A DNA stretch of 64,000 nt from Adiantum capillus-veneris (lineage: Eukaryota > Streptophyta > Polypodiopsida > Polypodiales > Pteridaceae). Below the pieces are notes generated by a model, which was not told the origin of the DNA, ran no database searches, and saw only the letters and a list, made by a program, of their open reading frames with translations. Of this stretch, positions 42,764 through 54,991 are shown one piece after another. Position numbers and translations under genes: made by a program. The stretch spans positions 87,075,884 to 87,139,883 of the forward strand of contig CM043944.1 in assembly GCA_014529385.2 (NCBI GenBank), given 5' to 3'. Position 1 is the first letter of the stretch; every line of letters starts with the position of its first letter.

Positions 42764-44525
42764 CTACCAGCATGATGACCCTTTGGCGGGGTTGGATTCA
42801 ATCGACGAGCAGGAAGAAGATCAAAGGGAGAAAGCCAAGGCACAAACTATTGAAACGGCACAATAAGCAGTGCCTACAAAAAAGTTGGAAGCAGTACCTA
42901 AAGCAGCCAAAACAAAGTTGGATGGAATTCCTAAAGAGAAGCAGGAGGAAGTGCACACCACTACCATGCCTAGAGATTAGTCTTAACAAGAAGATCCTAG
43001 CACTCAACATGAGGAATTCCTAGAAACTCAAATAGAGTTTCCAGAGGTTTCTAGAAAGGAACCACCAACATAAGAAATAATTGAAGCATCTCATCAACTT
43101 CTAAAATCAACAACACAACAACAAGAACATAATCTCAAAGAGGCAACCACTACCTTACAGAATACTAGTTTGCTTGCTCAAAGAGTGCAAGTCTAGCTTG
43201 ATGTAGAAAATGCTCAATTAGCACAATCAGAGTCATGCTATCAAGAGCAAACTCAGCTACTTAATCAACTGCAAACCAGCCCCACCGTGGTCATACTACA
43301 AAACACGGATGAGGGTTACAAAGCCCTAGAGCAACAGACAAAAGATCTTAAAATGGAAGTCAAACTTGATCAAATGCAACACTGGGAACTCTCACTTGTA
43401 TTTATGCAAAATGAAGAAGGCTACCAAAGGGAAATATCACACCTCAAGGAAGAGCTTAGACAAGCTCAAGAGACAGTCAAGTCTCCAACATCCACCTCTA
43501 CCGGAGTACGAATAGGAAAAATCCATGGAAGATACAGATGCTCTGCAATTCATGAACTTCAAACAAACACTCACAATAGAATTAAATCTCCCTGATCCTG
43601 TGGTCACACAAGAAGAAGGCGCGGACCCTCCACACCTACAAGAATCTTGATTGCAAATGAAGAAAACTTTCTTCAAAAGCAAATAAAAGAAGAAATTGAG
43701 CAAGTCTAGAAAGAGGCAATGCAGTGGGAGGAGCGCGTTCTTCATTCCATCAATATCAACCTTCTCATATCGGAGAATATCAATGAAGAGTGGCACCAAC
43801 AGGCACTCCCGTATCCTCTCATCAAGTTTGAAGTACTACATATTAAAGAAAGATTACTCAAGGAGCTCCCCGCTAGCCCAGCAATGGTATACCCTAAATG
43901 GCATGGCATTTGGCTAAACCGGCGCCCGAGATACCTCATTCTCTATAACAAAGAACCATTGGAAATCAAGCAAGATTCCGTGCATTGCTTGTTTCCAAGG
44001 GTCTGAAGTTGGCAACAACATTCCATCATCAAGCAAAAGTGGCCTACCTGGCTCAATTATCCATGATTCCCACCACCACCACAAGGCAAACCCATTGAAG
44101 AATATATGGTGGAGAATGTCTCATCAACAATACAACATTTCTGTGGGATAGTGGACTTGGCTTGCATCATGCTAGTCAAGAACTCAAAGATGCTTCTTAA
44201 TTTCCTACATACATTCCATTCAGCCGAGCAAACCGATGCCGCTTGGATGTCATTTCTTGAAGGCAATCAAGGCCTATGCTATGATTTGTCAGAGCAACCA
44301 TTAGAGGAGGTACTCCATGGTTTGTATGCCAGGGTAATGTTCTTGCCCTCATACTACATGCAGACATTTGAAGAGGTGTTCTATATGGGCTTCTTCACTT
44401 ATCAAAGCAAGATCTTTGGCCTAGTCATCGCTAACTTAAGAGCCCGCTTTGTAAGTTACTCTACCATTGAGCACAAAAACAAGATCACTATGCAGTTTAT
44501 GTCTACTGATCATAAAGAGCTCTAG
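42764..44525 (+). pseudogene. Element E: C-terminal coding part with coiled-coil-like and unknown domains
   Basis: Resumes after F: GLDSIDEQEEDQREKAK, KLEAVPKAAKTKLDG, then a glutamine/leucine-rich heptad-like stretch (about 43080-43490: LAQRVQV, LNQLQ, EISHLKEELRQAQETV) that could form a coiled coil. In shifted frames 43640-44006 reads HSININLLISENINEEWHQQ and YPKWHGIWLNRRPRYLILYN, and 44106-44525 reads NVSSTIQHFCGIVDLACIML and FEEVFYMGFFTYQSKIFGLV to a TAG, only 113 bases before the purine tract. I recognise no family. No RT/integrase. The original protein may have been about 900-1000 residues across the F insertion, but this is inference. Confidence 0.42.
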
Positions 44526-44637
44526 CTCAAGTATCAACAAGGACTACATCATCACTTAAAGTGGAAAAAATCACAAAATCCCACCACTACTTAGCACCCT
44601 AAGTAGCAATGTCAGTTGTGTCATAGATGACACAGTC

Positions 44638-44651
44638 AAGGAGGGGGGAAA
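44638..44651 (+). other. E polypurine tract
   Basis: AAGGAGGGGGGAAA directly before the LTR TG. Confidence 0.82.
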
Positions 44652-45550
44652 TGTTAGCTACTTAGCTAACCAAAACATTAAAGGGACACCACCATCATTT
44701 TCATTCCCACTTATTGTATCAAAAACCTTATTCTTTGAATTGAAATCCCGTAAAAGTCCAAACTTGTTGTATCACAACTTATTGTCCAAGAGTGTAAAGG
44801 GGCCAGGGGCTTCCAAAGTTGTAATTATTGGTAGTTACTAGCATTATTACTTAGCCAGCTAAGCTAACAATCCATTTCTTAAACGTTGGCTAAGGTATAA
44901 AAGCCAATTTTTGTAACTTTTGACAAAAGTTTTGGATAATGAAGGTGAGTGTATTCTGCAGTATGGTTATGTGAGCTCTCTCTAGTTTCTTTTCATCGTG
45001 TCTCCCTCCTGTGATGTTGCATTATGATTCCGAGCATACCAACACGCTGGCAAGTAAAAGCTCTTCCTTTCTTCATAAGTTTCTCGATAAAGTTGTGTTT
45101 CTAGTAGTGCTTGTCTACAAGTTGTTTCATTCCTGATAGAGCACGTCCTAAGGAAGCTATAGTGTGCTTCGGAAGCCAAAACCAACCTGCCCAGAATAGG
45201 CTGTTTATCTTTGGTGCGATTTTGCCCAAGCGTCATAAATGACTTTTGAGCACATGGGGATGGTGAGGATACTTTGCACATCATAGGTAGCAAGTTTTAT
45301 CACATTTGGAGCACCATAGCTATGCAAATTTGTTGTATTAGGCTTGTGATAAGAAGGTTATCTTTTGGTGTTTGATGCACACCTGAGATCGATCTAGGAG
45401 AGAGCACACTAAACTTGGTTTTCCAAGAGATAAGCTATCTCTTGTAGCCTCCATGCACTAGTCGGGTCAGCTACATCCCATAGATTGGCATTTCATGTCT
45501 GTGGTTCTTGCTTTGCTAGCATCAATATGGTGAGGCTTGCCAGCCAGCCG
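44652..45550 (+). repeat. E 3' LTR (right end approximate)
   Basis: Starts TGTTAGCTACTTAGCTAACC, an 8-base-arm hairpin. Contains a TATA box, then a half copy of the leader palindrome (TTTATCTTTGGTGCG, 45204-45218) and a CACTAGTCGGGTCAGCTACATCCC-like stretch echoing D LTR near its end (CTAGCCGGGTAGCTCATCC). The right end is guessed near a 21-bp tandem repeat (GACACTCCMATCAATGAATA..., about 45549-45590). Confidence 0.6.
44896..44903 (+). promoter_or_regulatory. TATA box in E LTR
   Basis: TATAAAAG about 245 bases into the LTR, the expected U3 position. Confidence 0.65.
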
Positions 45551-45894
45551 ACACTCCAATCAATGAATATGACACTCCCATCAATGAATATGGTGTTAAA
45601 AACTCATCTTTGAGCATATTTGTTCATTTTCAAGTTGTTTTGGATTATTTTTTACAACATTTTGATATAAATGTTCAACTTCATTGATTTGGAATGCAAA
45701 TGTCTTAAACCTCAAGGTCTTTTGATGCTTTATCGTGTGATTTTTTTTAAAACTATAATTTTAAGTTAATTTGATGTTAATTTTAAGCGTTTAGAAAAAA
45801 AGTGATAAGCCACTTTCTATGTTTTTAAACTTCATTCCTCACACACAAAACTCTAGCTCTAAGCTCTCTTGCCATCTTCTTCACAAACGAACCC

Positions 45895-46596
45895 ATGGCA
45901 ACGTCCTATCACACATTTCTCGCACAACTAGAAAAGGACGGCCTTGCAGATCAAGCACATGAACTAGTCAATGTGTTTGAGAGGACAATTGACATGCAGG
46001 CCAGAGCTAACCTGCATACGGAGGCACTCCAAAGCTTTCTTGATTACATGGTGCACCACATGGAAGAATATTCCATAGTGTTTGAGGGATCCAACACGAC
46101 GTGGTTGCCAGTGGATTTTTTCAAACACCTGTATGCGGCCGACAAAAAATTTCTCTTTTTCTTGTTGAGGTTTGTCAAAGGGATCTCACCAAACAAAACT
46201 ATAGAACATTGGATGTGGATGACCTCATAGATTTGGGCATGGGGTGCATAGGCACCCAATTCATTTCTTAGGACATGGTTCTGGTTCTACTTGTGCTTGA
46301 GGGCATGGAGATGGGAAAATAATGGAAAAGGCCAGCAAGAAACCTCTGTGACCATTGTGGAGGAGTCAAATGAAGTTGTCAAAGAGGTTGATGAGGAGAT
46401 TGAAGCATCTATGACACTCTTCCTCTTGCAAGATCCCAACTCCTTTGAGGAGGAAGATTGGATGATAGAGGGAAATGAGGAGTGTATAAGAGAACTTCAG
46501 GCTATTCTATCGTGTGTTGGTCTCCATGCTGGTGCTGTCAAGCTATCAAAGGACAAGAAGCATCTAGAAACTCAAATAATCGATGTTCCTAGGTAG
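45895..46596 (+). pseudogene. Unrecognised coding-like stretch
   Basis: ATG at 45895 opens MATSYHTFLAQLEKDGLADQ, 111 codons to a TAG. A second open part from 46291 in another frame is acidic (VEESNEVVKEVDEEIEASM) and reaches 46594. Predicted helical and acidic; no family recognised. A weak likeness to the short N-terminal coding block of E in composition does not amount to homology. Confidence 0.3.
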
Positions 46597-48250
46597 ATCA
46601 TGTAGTGCCACAAGGAGCTATCCCTACCCATGGGCACGTTGTAAGAACCTACATTTTGCATTGCAAACTTATCAACATGGTATGGAGTCTGCAAAAGAAT
46701 TTGAGGGACTTTAACACTTGTTGTAAGAAAACATAGACAATTGGTTAGGTTTAAAAAGGTTAAACTCAGCTTTTTTGTCCATTTCTTCAAGATATTTCCT
46801 CGTAAGGTCGATGCTAGAGCGATCATCTCCACCCATAGGAATCAACAGTATGTGTGGATGGAAAGCTCTTTCTAGGACGCTTTCATAAAAGGAGGCACAT
46901 GATTTAATCTCCACTAGGGTACTTGCCACCGTTTGCACCAACTTTTTTTGTTTTCATTGGGGAGGAAGGAGAGGCTTGCCGGGAGACTTTGGTCTTCAAA
47001 GTCAATTTGAAATTTGGCCAACTCTACCTTTCCACTTGGATCCTTCATGCCCGCATAGGTCGCAAGCACTGAGAGCAACTCATCTTCTCTGAGTCCTAGT
47101 GTTTTTTGTCTTTAGTTTCCATCAAGACTTTATTGTGGCAACAATAAATGCATGGAAAGAGGGTCATTTCACCTTGCTTGCACCCTAACATACACTTGAG
47201 AGTTTTTAAGTCTCCTACCAAATTCCATTCAACTTGGAACTTACTCAAACATAAAACCTACAATCTTTGTCCTTCTTATTGTTGCCGAATGCCGTCAACA
47301 AATGGTGTGTGATTGAATTACCATTTTAGGGACTCATGTGTCTCATGCTAGGAGATGAAAATCTACCAACCACCAAATATTCTTCTTTGACTCAACCCCT
47401 AAACACATGTTTCCCTTCTTGCTAGCATTTAATTCAACATCAATTCCCACTAAGGCCCTGTTCATCAATTTAATGCTTACTCTTTCAAGCCGTTGACCTT
47501 TGACAGTGTGGCACTCATCAAGCTTTATAACAAAAATAACTTTATCATCATGCTCTTCCTGTGTCACCCAATAGAATGTGATCATTGACTCCTGGAGCTT
47601 CAACAATTCAACATACACATTGTTGAACTCATTGTAGCAGAAGGATTCGCTTTCTTCCAAGGGCATGACATCCTCTACAGATTGAAATCCACCTAACAAG
47701 CTTGCACTATCATTATTGGTGCATTTTCTTGCAACATTAATACTTTAAGGAGTTGGCAGCAATCTAAACACTCCCTTTTGTCATGTGTTCTAACATCACA
47801 ATTTTGTACAAGGCCTTGTAAGCCTTGAAACTTATTTTTGAACTATCACACACCTCCATCATCTTCTAAGGCAACACAATGATCTTCAATTCACTCAAAT
47901 ACTTTTGGCACAAAACTTTGGCAATGCTAGCATTGGATGGATCATCCAATAGCTCCACTAACTCCTTTGGCTTGATGTTATGCTATAGTAGAGGACGTCA
48001 TGTCACTTAAGCATCAAAATCAATTCCTATCATCATTCAAGCCAAATTCCTAAAGATTGAAATAAGTTATGGTAGCTTGCACTGAAGATAGCATGGAGTG
48101 GATGCATTGGTTAGAGAATCACTCGAGTAAATATGGCCATCAACCCATAAGTTGATTGCCTTGTATTCAATATCTTGTAGTTGATCTCCAACATTGGGAT
48201 TGGATGTGCCAAGTCTCACAGTAGCGTAATCCTGCTCCAAATAAGCATTT
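46597..48250 (-). pseudogene. Unrecognised decayed coding-like stretch, minus strand
   Basis: Minus-strand pieces look protein-like: near 48250 EQDYATVRLGTSNPNVGDQL; 47699-47343 an open frame of 118 codons with KVIFVIKLDECHTVKGQRLE; near 47080-46960 LLSVLATYAGMKDPSGKVEL; 46941-46711 FHPHILLIPMGGDDRSSIDL. The direction is consistent and stops/frameshifts separate them. It could be one decayed gene or captured host exons. Family not recognised. Confidence 0.35.
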
Positions 48251-49770
48251 AATCGTTATTGTTTTGGCTGGTTAGTAATGTATTGCAATGGAAGGGGATT
48301 GAATGAAATTTGTGTTAGCTTATCAAGAAAATTAGAGAGAGAATCTGTAATGGTGACTATTAAAAGCAAAGGATGTTGTCTATGGAGGGAAGAAACGGAG
48401 AGTGCTCAGAGATATGAGAAAATGATTATGTTGTGGAGGGAAGAAAGGGAGGGAATGCTAGAGCGCTACAAAATAGAAAATTCATGTGTTTATATGCAAG
48501 GTGGGGTTGCCTCTTCACCACATGCTCTATGAGGTCCAAACATGTGCATTTTGCCTTCATAAACATTTACCCCTCATACATCCCCACATGAACATATTCT
48601 CCACACATTTCCACCTTGACAATCTCATGGGCACCCTCAAATTGACAATTATACTCAACCACCCTTGCCTTCAATGCCACGAAAAAAAAAAACAATCTTC
48701 TATGGGACTTCAATCTAGAGATTAAGGTGCAACACTTTATTCTCACTCCATCGCAAGCAAGGGAATGATTGCTTCACTTTGGTGTATCAAAGGGACTTGC
48801 TGTAGGTTTGTTGGCTCCATTAGTGTATGCATTGTTTCCAGGAAAGAATCTACGTTCATACTTTCCACTTGATACCCAATTTGTGGACCTTGTTGTACTT
48901 GAGGTGTGTGTCCACATGGATAGGCCAAATGGTGGATGGTGTGCCAACAAGAAGAATGTAAATTTTTGTTATCCACCACATGGAAATGCAAGATGAGACT
49001 TGGTGAAAACCAAATCATTAAAACCAAAAATTTGGGGTGCTTGAGGCTATCCTTCAGTTGAGGGAGCTAGAACTCACATTAGAGCCCATAACAAGATGTA
49101 CACATCTTCTTCACCTAATATTGGTCAATCCATTCCCAAACCTTGTACACTATTAAATGCACGGAGACCTTTTGGCTTCAAGATTTGTGATATGAACCCT
49201 TGATACCATTGGCAATTGAGACATAGTGCTTGATTGGCCTACACAAGCTCCATAACCCTTGAGCTTGTGATGTATGCTCGATGAATTTTTTCTTCTTGAA
49301 CCCAAAGTTATTCCCTTGATCTTGCCCTTAAATTGGATCTTCAGCTATTGCGAGTTCACCGTTCAACTCTCGCTTTTGAACTCACTCTTCAACTTGCTTC
49401 TTGACTCTCCCTTGTTTATGCTTCTAGACAAACACTTTGCCTTAAGATTATGGATGAGCCTTTGGCTTTAGCTTCTCAAACTTGCTCTTGCTCTTGTATT
49501 TGTGGCTGGTTTGTCCCTCCAGTCATCATATTTTCCCCCTTTATAGCTTTTAACAAGTGCTTTTAATAGAACCAAGGCTTGCTTTTAATGCTACTACGAA
49601 AATCCACTCTTGATGACATGGTAGCATGCATTTGGACCTGCATCAAATCTTCTCTAATTGGTGCCAAGCCTTTCTACGTGCTTTACTCTTCATGGCTGAC
49701 CCCTTTTGATCTTGACATGAGCTAGCGCAAGCGCCAAAAGCCTTGCGCCCTCCTCTCTACTATTGCTCTC
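48251..49770. other. Stretch without recognisable features
   Basis: Short frames only. I see no LTR ends, inverted repeats or family motifs. Confidence 0.4.
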
Positions 49771-50040
49771 TCTGTTTTTTGTGAATTTCTATGAATTTTA
49801 TATAATTTTTGTGATTTATTTGTGAATTTTTTTATTTTTTTATGAATTTTCTATGAGGTTTTTGTTTTTAGCAAGTTTTTGGGTGAGTTTTTCTATTTTT
49901 TGTAATTTTTTAAAGCCTTTTTTCTTTTTATTTTGTGAATTTTGACAATTTATTGTTTTTTATTTTTAATAGCTTTTTTTCTTTTTTTAAATAACTTTAT
50001 TTATTTAAATAGACTAAGAAACAACAAAAAAGAATTACCT
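49771..50040. repeat. T-rich low-complexity stretch
   Basis: Repeated TTTGTGAATTTT/ATGAATTTTAT phrases. On the minus strand it resembles the A-rich 26951-27130 stretch in style. Confidence 0.6.
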
Positions 50041-50069
50041 TACCACCTGGCAGCTCGTGTGGGCGGGCT

Positions 50070-50215
50070 TGACCAACGTCCAACAGGGAGGAGAGAGAGA
50101 AGAGAGAGAGGCCGCGTGCAGGTGCTGACCTGCAGGGTGGCAGTGGTGATGGCGGTTTTGGCGCGCAACAGAGAGAGACGACTGTGGCCTGGCACGTACA
50201 GAGCGTAGAGAGAGA

Positions 50216-50289
<74 letters not shown>

Positions 50290-50440
50290 GCTTGTCAGCT
50301 TGGCAGCGCATGTGTGAGTGGGCGCATGGGCTACAGCCAGCGAGGCAGAGAGTGACGGCGTGACAGCCGGGCAAAGGGGAAGTACACGACAAAGAGGGAG
50401 AGTGAGACAAGCGGAAAAGAGGAGGGGGAGTAGGACAACG

Positions 50441-50503
<63 letters not shown>

Positions 50504-50686
50504 GGGGGATGAGAGAGATGGATAATGAGCGCGATTCGAGAGAGAGAAAGAGGGAGTTAGAGAAGAGAGAGAGAGGGGGTTAGAAAGAGAACATTAATGA
50601 TCGTTAGTGGGGGAGAGAGAGAAAGAGAAAGTTAGAGAGAGAGTGAGGGGGATGAGAGAGAGAGAGAGAGAGTTAATGAGCGTTAG

Positions 50687-50744
<58 letters not shown>

Positions 50745-50810
50745 AAAGAGAGCTAAAGAGAGTTGGGGGTGTGTGTGTGTCTGTGATGGGTGGTCTTCAC
50801 ACGCCACACA

Positions 50811-50853
<43 letters not shown>

Positions 50854-50860
50854 CAGCAGA
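50070..50860. repeat. Compound GA and CA microsatellite block
   Basis: CA run 50217-50257 running into GA 50258-50286; GA runs at about 50440-50502 and 50683-50742; CA run 50811-50850; short GA tracts between. Open frames here (Cys-Val or Glu-Arg repeats) are artefacts. Confidence 0.95.
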
Positions 50861-52602
50861 GGAAAAAGTAGAAGAAAATTATTTTAACACAATAGGAAAC
50901 TATCCAAGAGACCGTAAAGATCTATCCGACGAGGTGGCTTCTGGTGTCAACAGAGGAGAGAGAGGAAAATACAATAGCGCAAGCAAGAGACCATGCACCG
51001 AAAGGCACGCTCGAAAAGTGTCAAAGCTCGAAATTTGACCATCGAGTGCACACAACCATCGAAATTTGTCGGAACGGATGCCCAAGCTCGAGCCAACTGT
51101 CGGTGCTCGTCGAAGCAAATGTTTCATTGTTTAATTTTCTATATGGTTAGAAAAACCAAATTTAGTCCGAAAATTAGCCGAAAACGCTAAAATTCACTCG
51201 AAAATCCAAAAAATCACGAGAAAAATCCAAAATATAGCCAAAAAAGTCTAGAAATCTTAGAAAATCATCAACAAACACAATCAAACATTTTTGACACGCA
51301 TAAGCACACCAAAAATAGCAATTTTTACCAAAAATGTGATTTATGACAAAATCATCAACCCAACCTCCGAAAACAGCAAAACGCTCAAAATTTGGCGGCC
51401 CAAGTGCGCTCAAAATGATGGCGTAAATACGCACACAAGACAGTTCGTGAAGAACTATGCAAAAGTTATCAAAATTTTGTAAAAATTATCCAAGAAATAC
51501 CCAATTACTTTTTGAAAATTCTGCACACACAGGGGATTAGTGCAGCCAAATAAAATCATAAAAAGGACATCAATTCAATTGTCAAATAATTTCATCAGTA
51601 AAATCCAAACTAAGCAATTAAATCGACAAAATTAGCGATAAAATTAGGTCAAATTTTGGCATTTGGAGTGTGTAAATCCTTGTTTTGAGCTCAAAAACGC
51701 AGCAGTTAACCATTAACACATCAAATATGCAATCAAAAATTGAATTAATCATGCACATTAAGCACTTTTTAGGCGCACACACACACACACACACACACAC
51801 ACTAATGATTGGCAGTTTTTACCAATCTTTAGGTGCGCACACAAAAGGGTAAATCTTGTAGAAATTGCAATGTGATTTCACAAATCTTTAGTCAGGCATG
51901 ACCACAACACAAATCCATCATCACAATTGAAAAATCATTGAGCACGCATTCATTTTTAGGTGCACAAACAAGGGCAAAATAGTGCACACACACCTAAAAT
52001 TAGGCATGCACATTCAATTAGAATGCACACACACTTGATTTTAATGCACACACACTTGCAATTGACCATTCAAGCATACAATTAGATCAATTAGGCACAC
52101 AATTAGCAACGCTCATTCAACAATTAGCAATTGAACTTGTCAATTTCATACGCCACCAAATCTGAAAAATTTCAACATTACAACGGCATGAAAATGAACA
52201 ATTCAAAAATTATCATAGCATCATAGCATCAACATTGCATTGGCATTGCATCATCGTGGAATCTCTACACTATTCTACACATGTTTAGATTTTAGGGTGG
52301 TTGAGAGTACCACCTTGATTACCTTTCCAATGAAGATCGATTGAAAGTTGAAAGCAGCAAATTAGTGTGTAAGTTTAGCAAAATTAGTGAAATTAGCAAG
52401 GGGTTAGTGTGAAATTAGATTGTGTAAACACACAATTGGCAAGATACATTGACAAATTAGGGAATAATAAACACATTGCTTCATGCACATACATCCAGAA
52501 TCCACAAAAACATAAACACACAAGTGAAGTTAGTGAGGAAACACATCCGATTATGCCACAATTACACTAGCAAAGGCCATCGTCCCTAGCAACTATGCTA
52601 AA
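50861..52602 (-). other. Probable leader of the inverted D copy
   Basis: A-rich on + with a short CA run (51777-51802), no coding signature. It adjoins the inner end of the inverted D LTR, so it is probably the untranslated 5' part of D on the minus strand. The bases next to the LTR do not match an initiator tRNA-Met site, so the primer is unknown. Confidence 0.45.
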
Positions 52603-53509
52603 TGTTGGGGCATAGCTCCAATGACCAACAAAATTATCAATGCGGATGGATGAGCTACCCGGCTAGGACATGGAAACACTCACACGATTAGTGAGCTAAT
52701 CATGGCAACACGAATGGTGACTCTACGAGGTGAGTTTCTTGGCCTATGGAGGAGCTAAGCCACAAAGATTGGCAATCTCCCCATCCACTTCCCTTCACCT
52801 CCAATCAACCCAATCACACACACTAATGATTGCAAGATTCACACAACACTAATCCTATCATGCAAAACACTAATCACAAGCACACACATAGATCTATCGA
52901 GCACCACACTCCAATCAAACCTACATGCACACACAAGCAAAAGAGGGCAATCACACAAGATTAGAGCGGGATTAACCACTATTTAGTTAAAATCTAGTTA
53001 ATCTAAGCATCATAGGCAATCACAAGAAGCATGAGAGAGACATAGTGAAAGAGAATTAAGCATTGATTAGTGTTAATCAAGTCACATGAACAAGGAGAAG
53101 CTCAAGGACTCCATAGCCACACACCTCAAGAGCTCTCACCAAGAGTGCTCTCAACAAATGAGCTTAAGAACTCTAATTTCTTTTACACGCTGCCTTATAT
53201 ACTTAGGGTAAAAATATGCAATGTTCGGACGCCCAAGGCCTTTAGGGCTCCACCACTTACTGAATCTGCAAGCTAGGCACACTAACTGACCTGTTCTTTA
53301 CAACTTGGAACTCCCATTGAGCCCGTAACACATTAAAATATTACAATGGCTTGAAATAAATCGAGAATTTACAATACATGACCATTTTGGGAAAATGTGA
53401 AAAATGTGTAACCCCAATCTTTACTACTTCTTTCTGTCGATCTTTGATGTGCATCCGTACGTCTTTGGTCTTTAGCAGCTCCTGTTGACTAACGTTGACT
53501 CAGTTAACA
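52603..53509 (-). repeat. Inverted D LTR
   Basis: 907 bp; minus strand starts TGTTAACTGAG at 53509 and ends CCCCAACA at 52603. TATA box at 53193-53201. Followed at once by AAGAT (53510-53514) and the truncated C LTR, the other half of the site at 34064. Confidence 0.87.
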
Positions 53510-54978
53510 AAGATCTTAGGGTTAGCTTCATTAAAGACCGCCAAAGGTTAGTGTTAAAAGTCCTTTGACCTTCGGCAAGATAGGGTTGTGCTTGAGGTGG
53601 GAACCCGGCCCAAGCTTGAGGTGCTTCTCGTGCTTGCTGACTAAGGTGCTTGAGGTGCTTACTGACTAAGGTGCTAAGGTGCTCCATGAGTAAGGTGCTC
53701 AAGGGATTCATGGTGTTCCTAAAAGTCAACATGATCCCTACTCAAGGGGGGGCGAGCCCTCATTGTAGGAGCATGAGAGAGAACACACATATCCTTCCTC
53801 ACACAAGGAAAACTTGGTCTAAAGAAGTAACAAGGACACTTGTCAAGTTCCTCTTTATGTTGCCCTCATAGTGTGCCTAAAGGCTATTGGTTGGCCTCTC
53901 AAGGGGTCCAATGATAATTTAAGCTAATTTATTTAATTGATTATGTATTTATCAAGTCATCTCTCTCAAAGGGGAAGGGGGGACACTTGTCCCAAGGCTA
54001 GCATGGTTGCTTGATATGCACCCTGCGTGTGATTGGCTAGGCTTGTAGGGGTCCAATCATCTTCTAGCATGAAATACAAAGGAGGGTTAACCAAGGAATC
54101 TAGGGGCTAGCTTGGGGGGTATACTCCCCCCCCCCCCCCACACACACACACACACACACTCATTATGTGAAGTGCAAATTGCAAGAGATCCATCTCCTTG
54201 TCCAAGCTTGTTGAGAGCCTACACCAACACTCTTGGCTAGGGAATGCAAATCCAACCAAGAGCCATGATTCAATGCTTAAGCTTGCCATCTTCTTCATCT
54301 TTATTACTATGCTATTATTCTATGCTAAACATGAAGAGTGATGATAGGTAAGGAACTATTTTTTTCTCCTATAAATGCTTGCCATCTTCTTCAATGCTTA
54401 AGCTTGCCATCTTCTTCATCTTTATTACTATGCTTCTTCATCTTTATTACTATGCTATTATTCTATGCTAAACAAGAAGAGTGATGATAAGTAAGGAACT
54501 ATTTTTTTCTCCTATAAATGCTTCTTCTTCCTCTTCCCTACCCTCATTCCCCACTAGCTCTCTCCACCTTTGAAAGCGTTTGAGGCCTTGGAACTGAGGC
54601 CAAGGATGGTTAATGCTTTTACAAATTTTATGTTATGCTCGTGATGCATGAAGCTTTCCATCTTCATTGCAATATGTAGGTCACAAGGAACACAAAGGTT
54701 GTATTGTACCAAGTCTCTTTTGATGGGAGAATATATAATACATGGGCCTATTGGAGGGGGGACCGGATCCACATAAATCTGGTCCTCAACTGTTGTCATG
54801 TTCTCTGATTCTCTCTCTTGCAAAAGTATTCTTCATGCCAATTTGATTAAGTATAATGGTTATGTTGCTACCGCTAATTAAGTTCACCCTCTATGTTCTC
54901 AAAGTAGTCTCACAAAAACGCTCAGTCTAATTCTCTTAATTCCGCTATTTTCAAAGTTCATAGGCCATTTCCGTTACA
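53510..54978 (+). repeat. C 5' LTR, first ~200 bases missing
   Basis: Matches the 3' LTR from about its base 196. An internal tandem duplication of about 120-140 bases (about 54270-54390 and 54391-54535), absent from 60572-62083. A run of about 14 C at 54127-54140. Ends CCGTTACA. Confidence 0.88.
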
Positions 54979-54991
54979 TTGGTATCAAAGC
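54979..54991 (+). other. C primer binding site
   Basis: TGGTATCAAAGC at 54980-54991, 11 of 12 to the initiator tRNA-Met site. Confidence 0.88.

Larger units (their letters stand above)
35821..45550 (+). mobile_element. Element E: LTR element with an unfamiliar coding region, split by F
   Basis: A purine tract (44638-44651) and a TGTTAGC-starting LTR with TATA box at 44652 define the 3' end. Upstream are a leader with palindromes (35821-36880), decayed frames at 36881-37640 and, after the F insertion, at 42764-44525. No RT, RNase H or integrase. No 5' LTR is attached at the left: the leader stops at the C LTR at 35820 and may continue at 62084 (see findings). The LTR start and the purine tract resemble D, so D and E are probably related families. 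Confidence 0.55.

Noticed and set aside
49997-50410. Open frames rich in Cys-Val and Glu-Arg repeats
   Set aside because: They are translations of CA and GA microsatellites in several frames at once.
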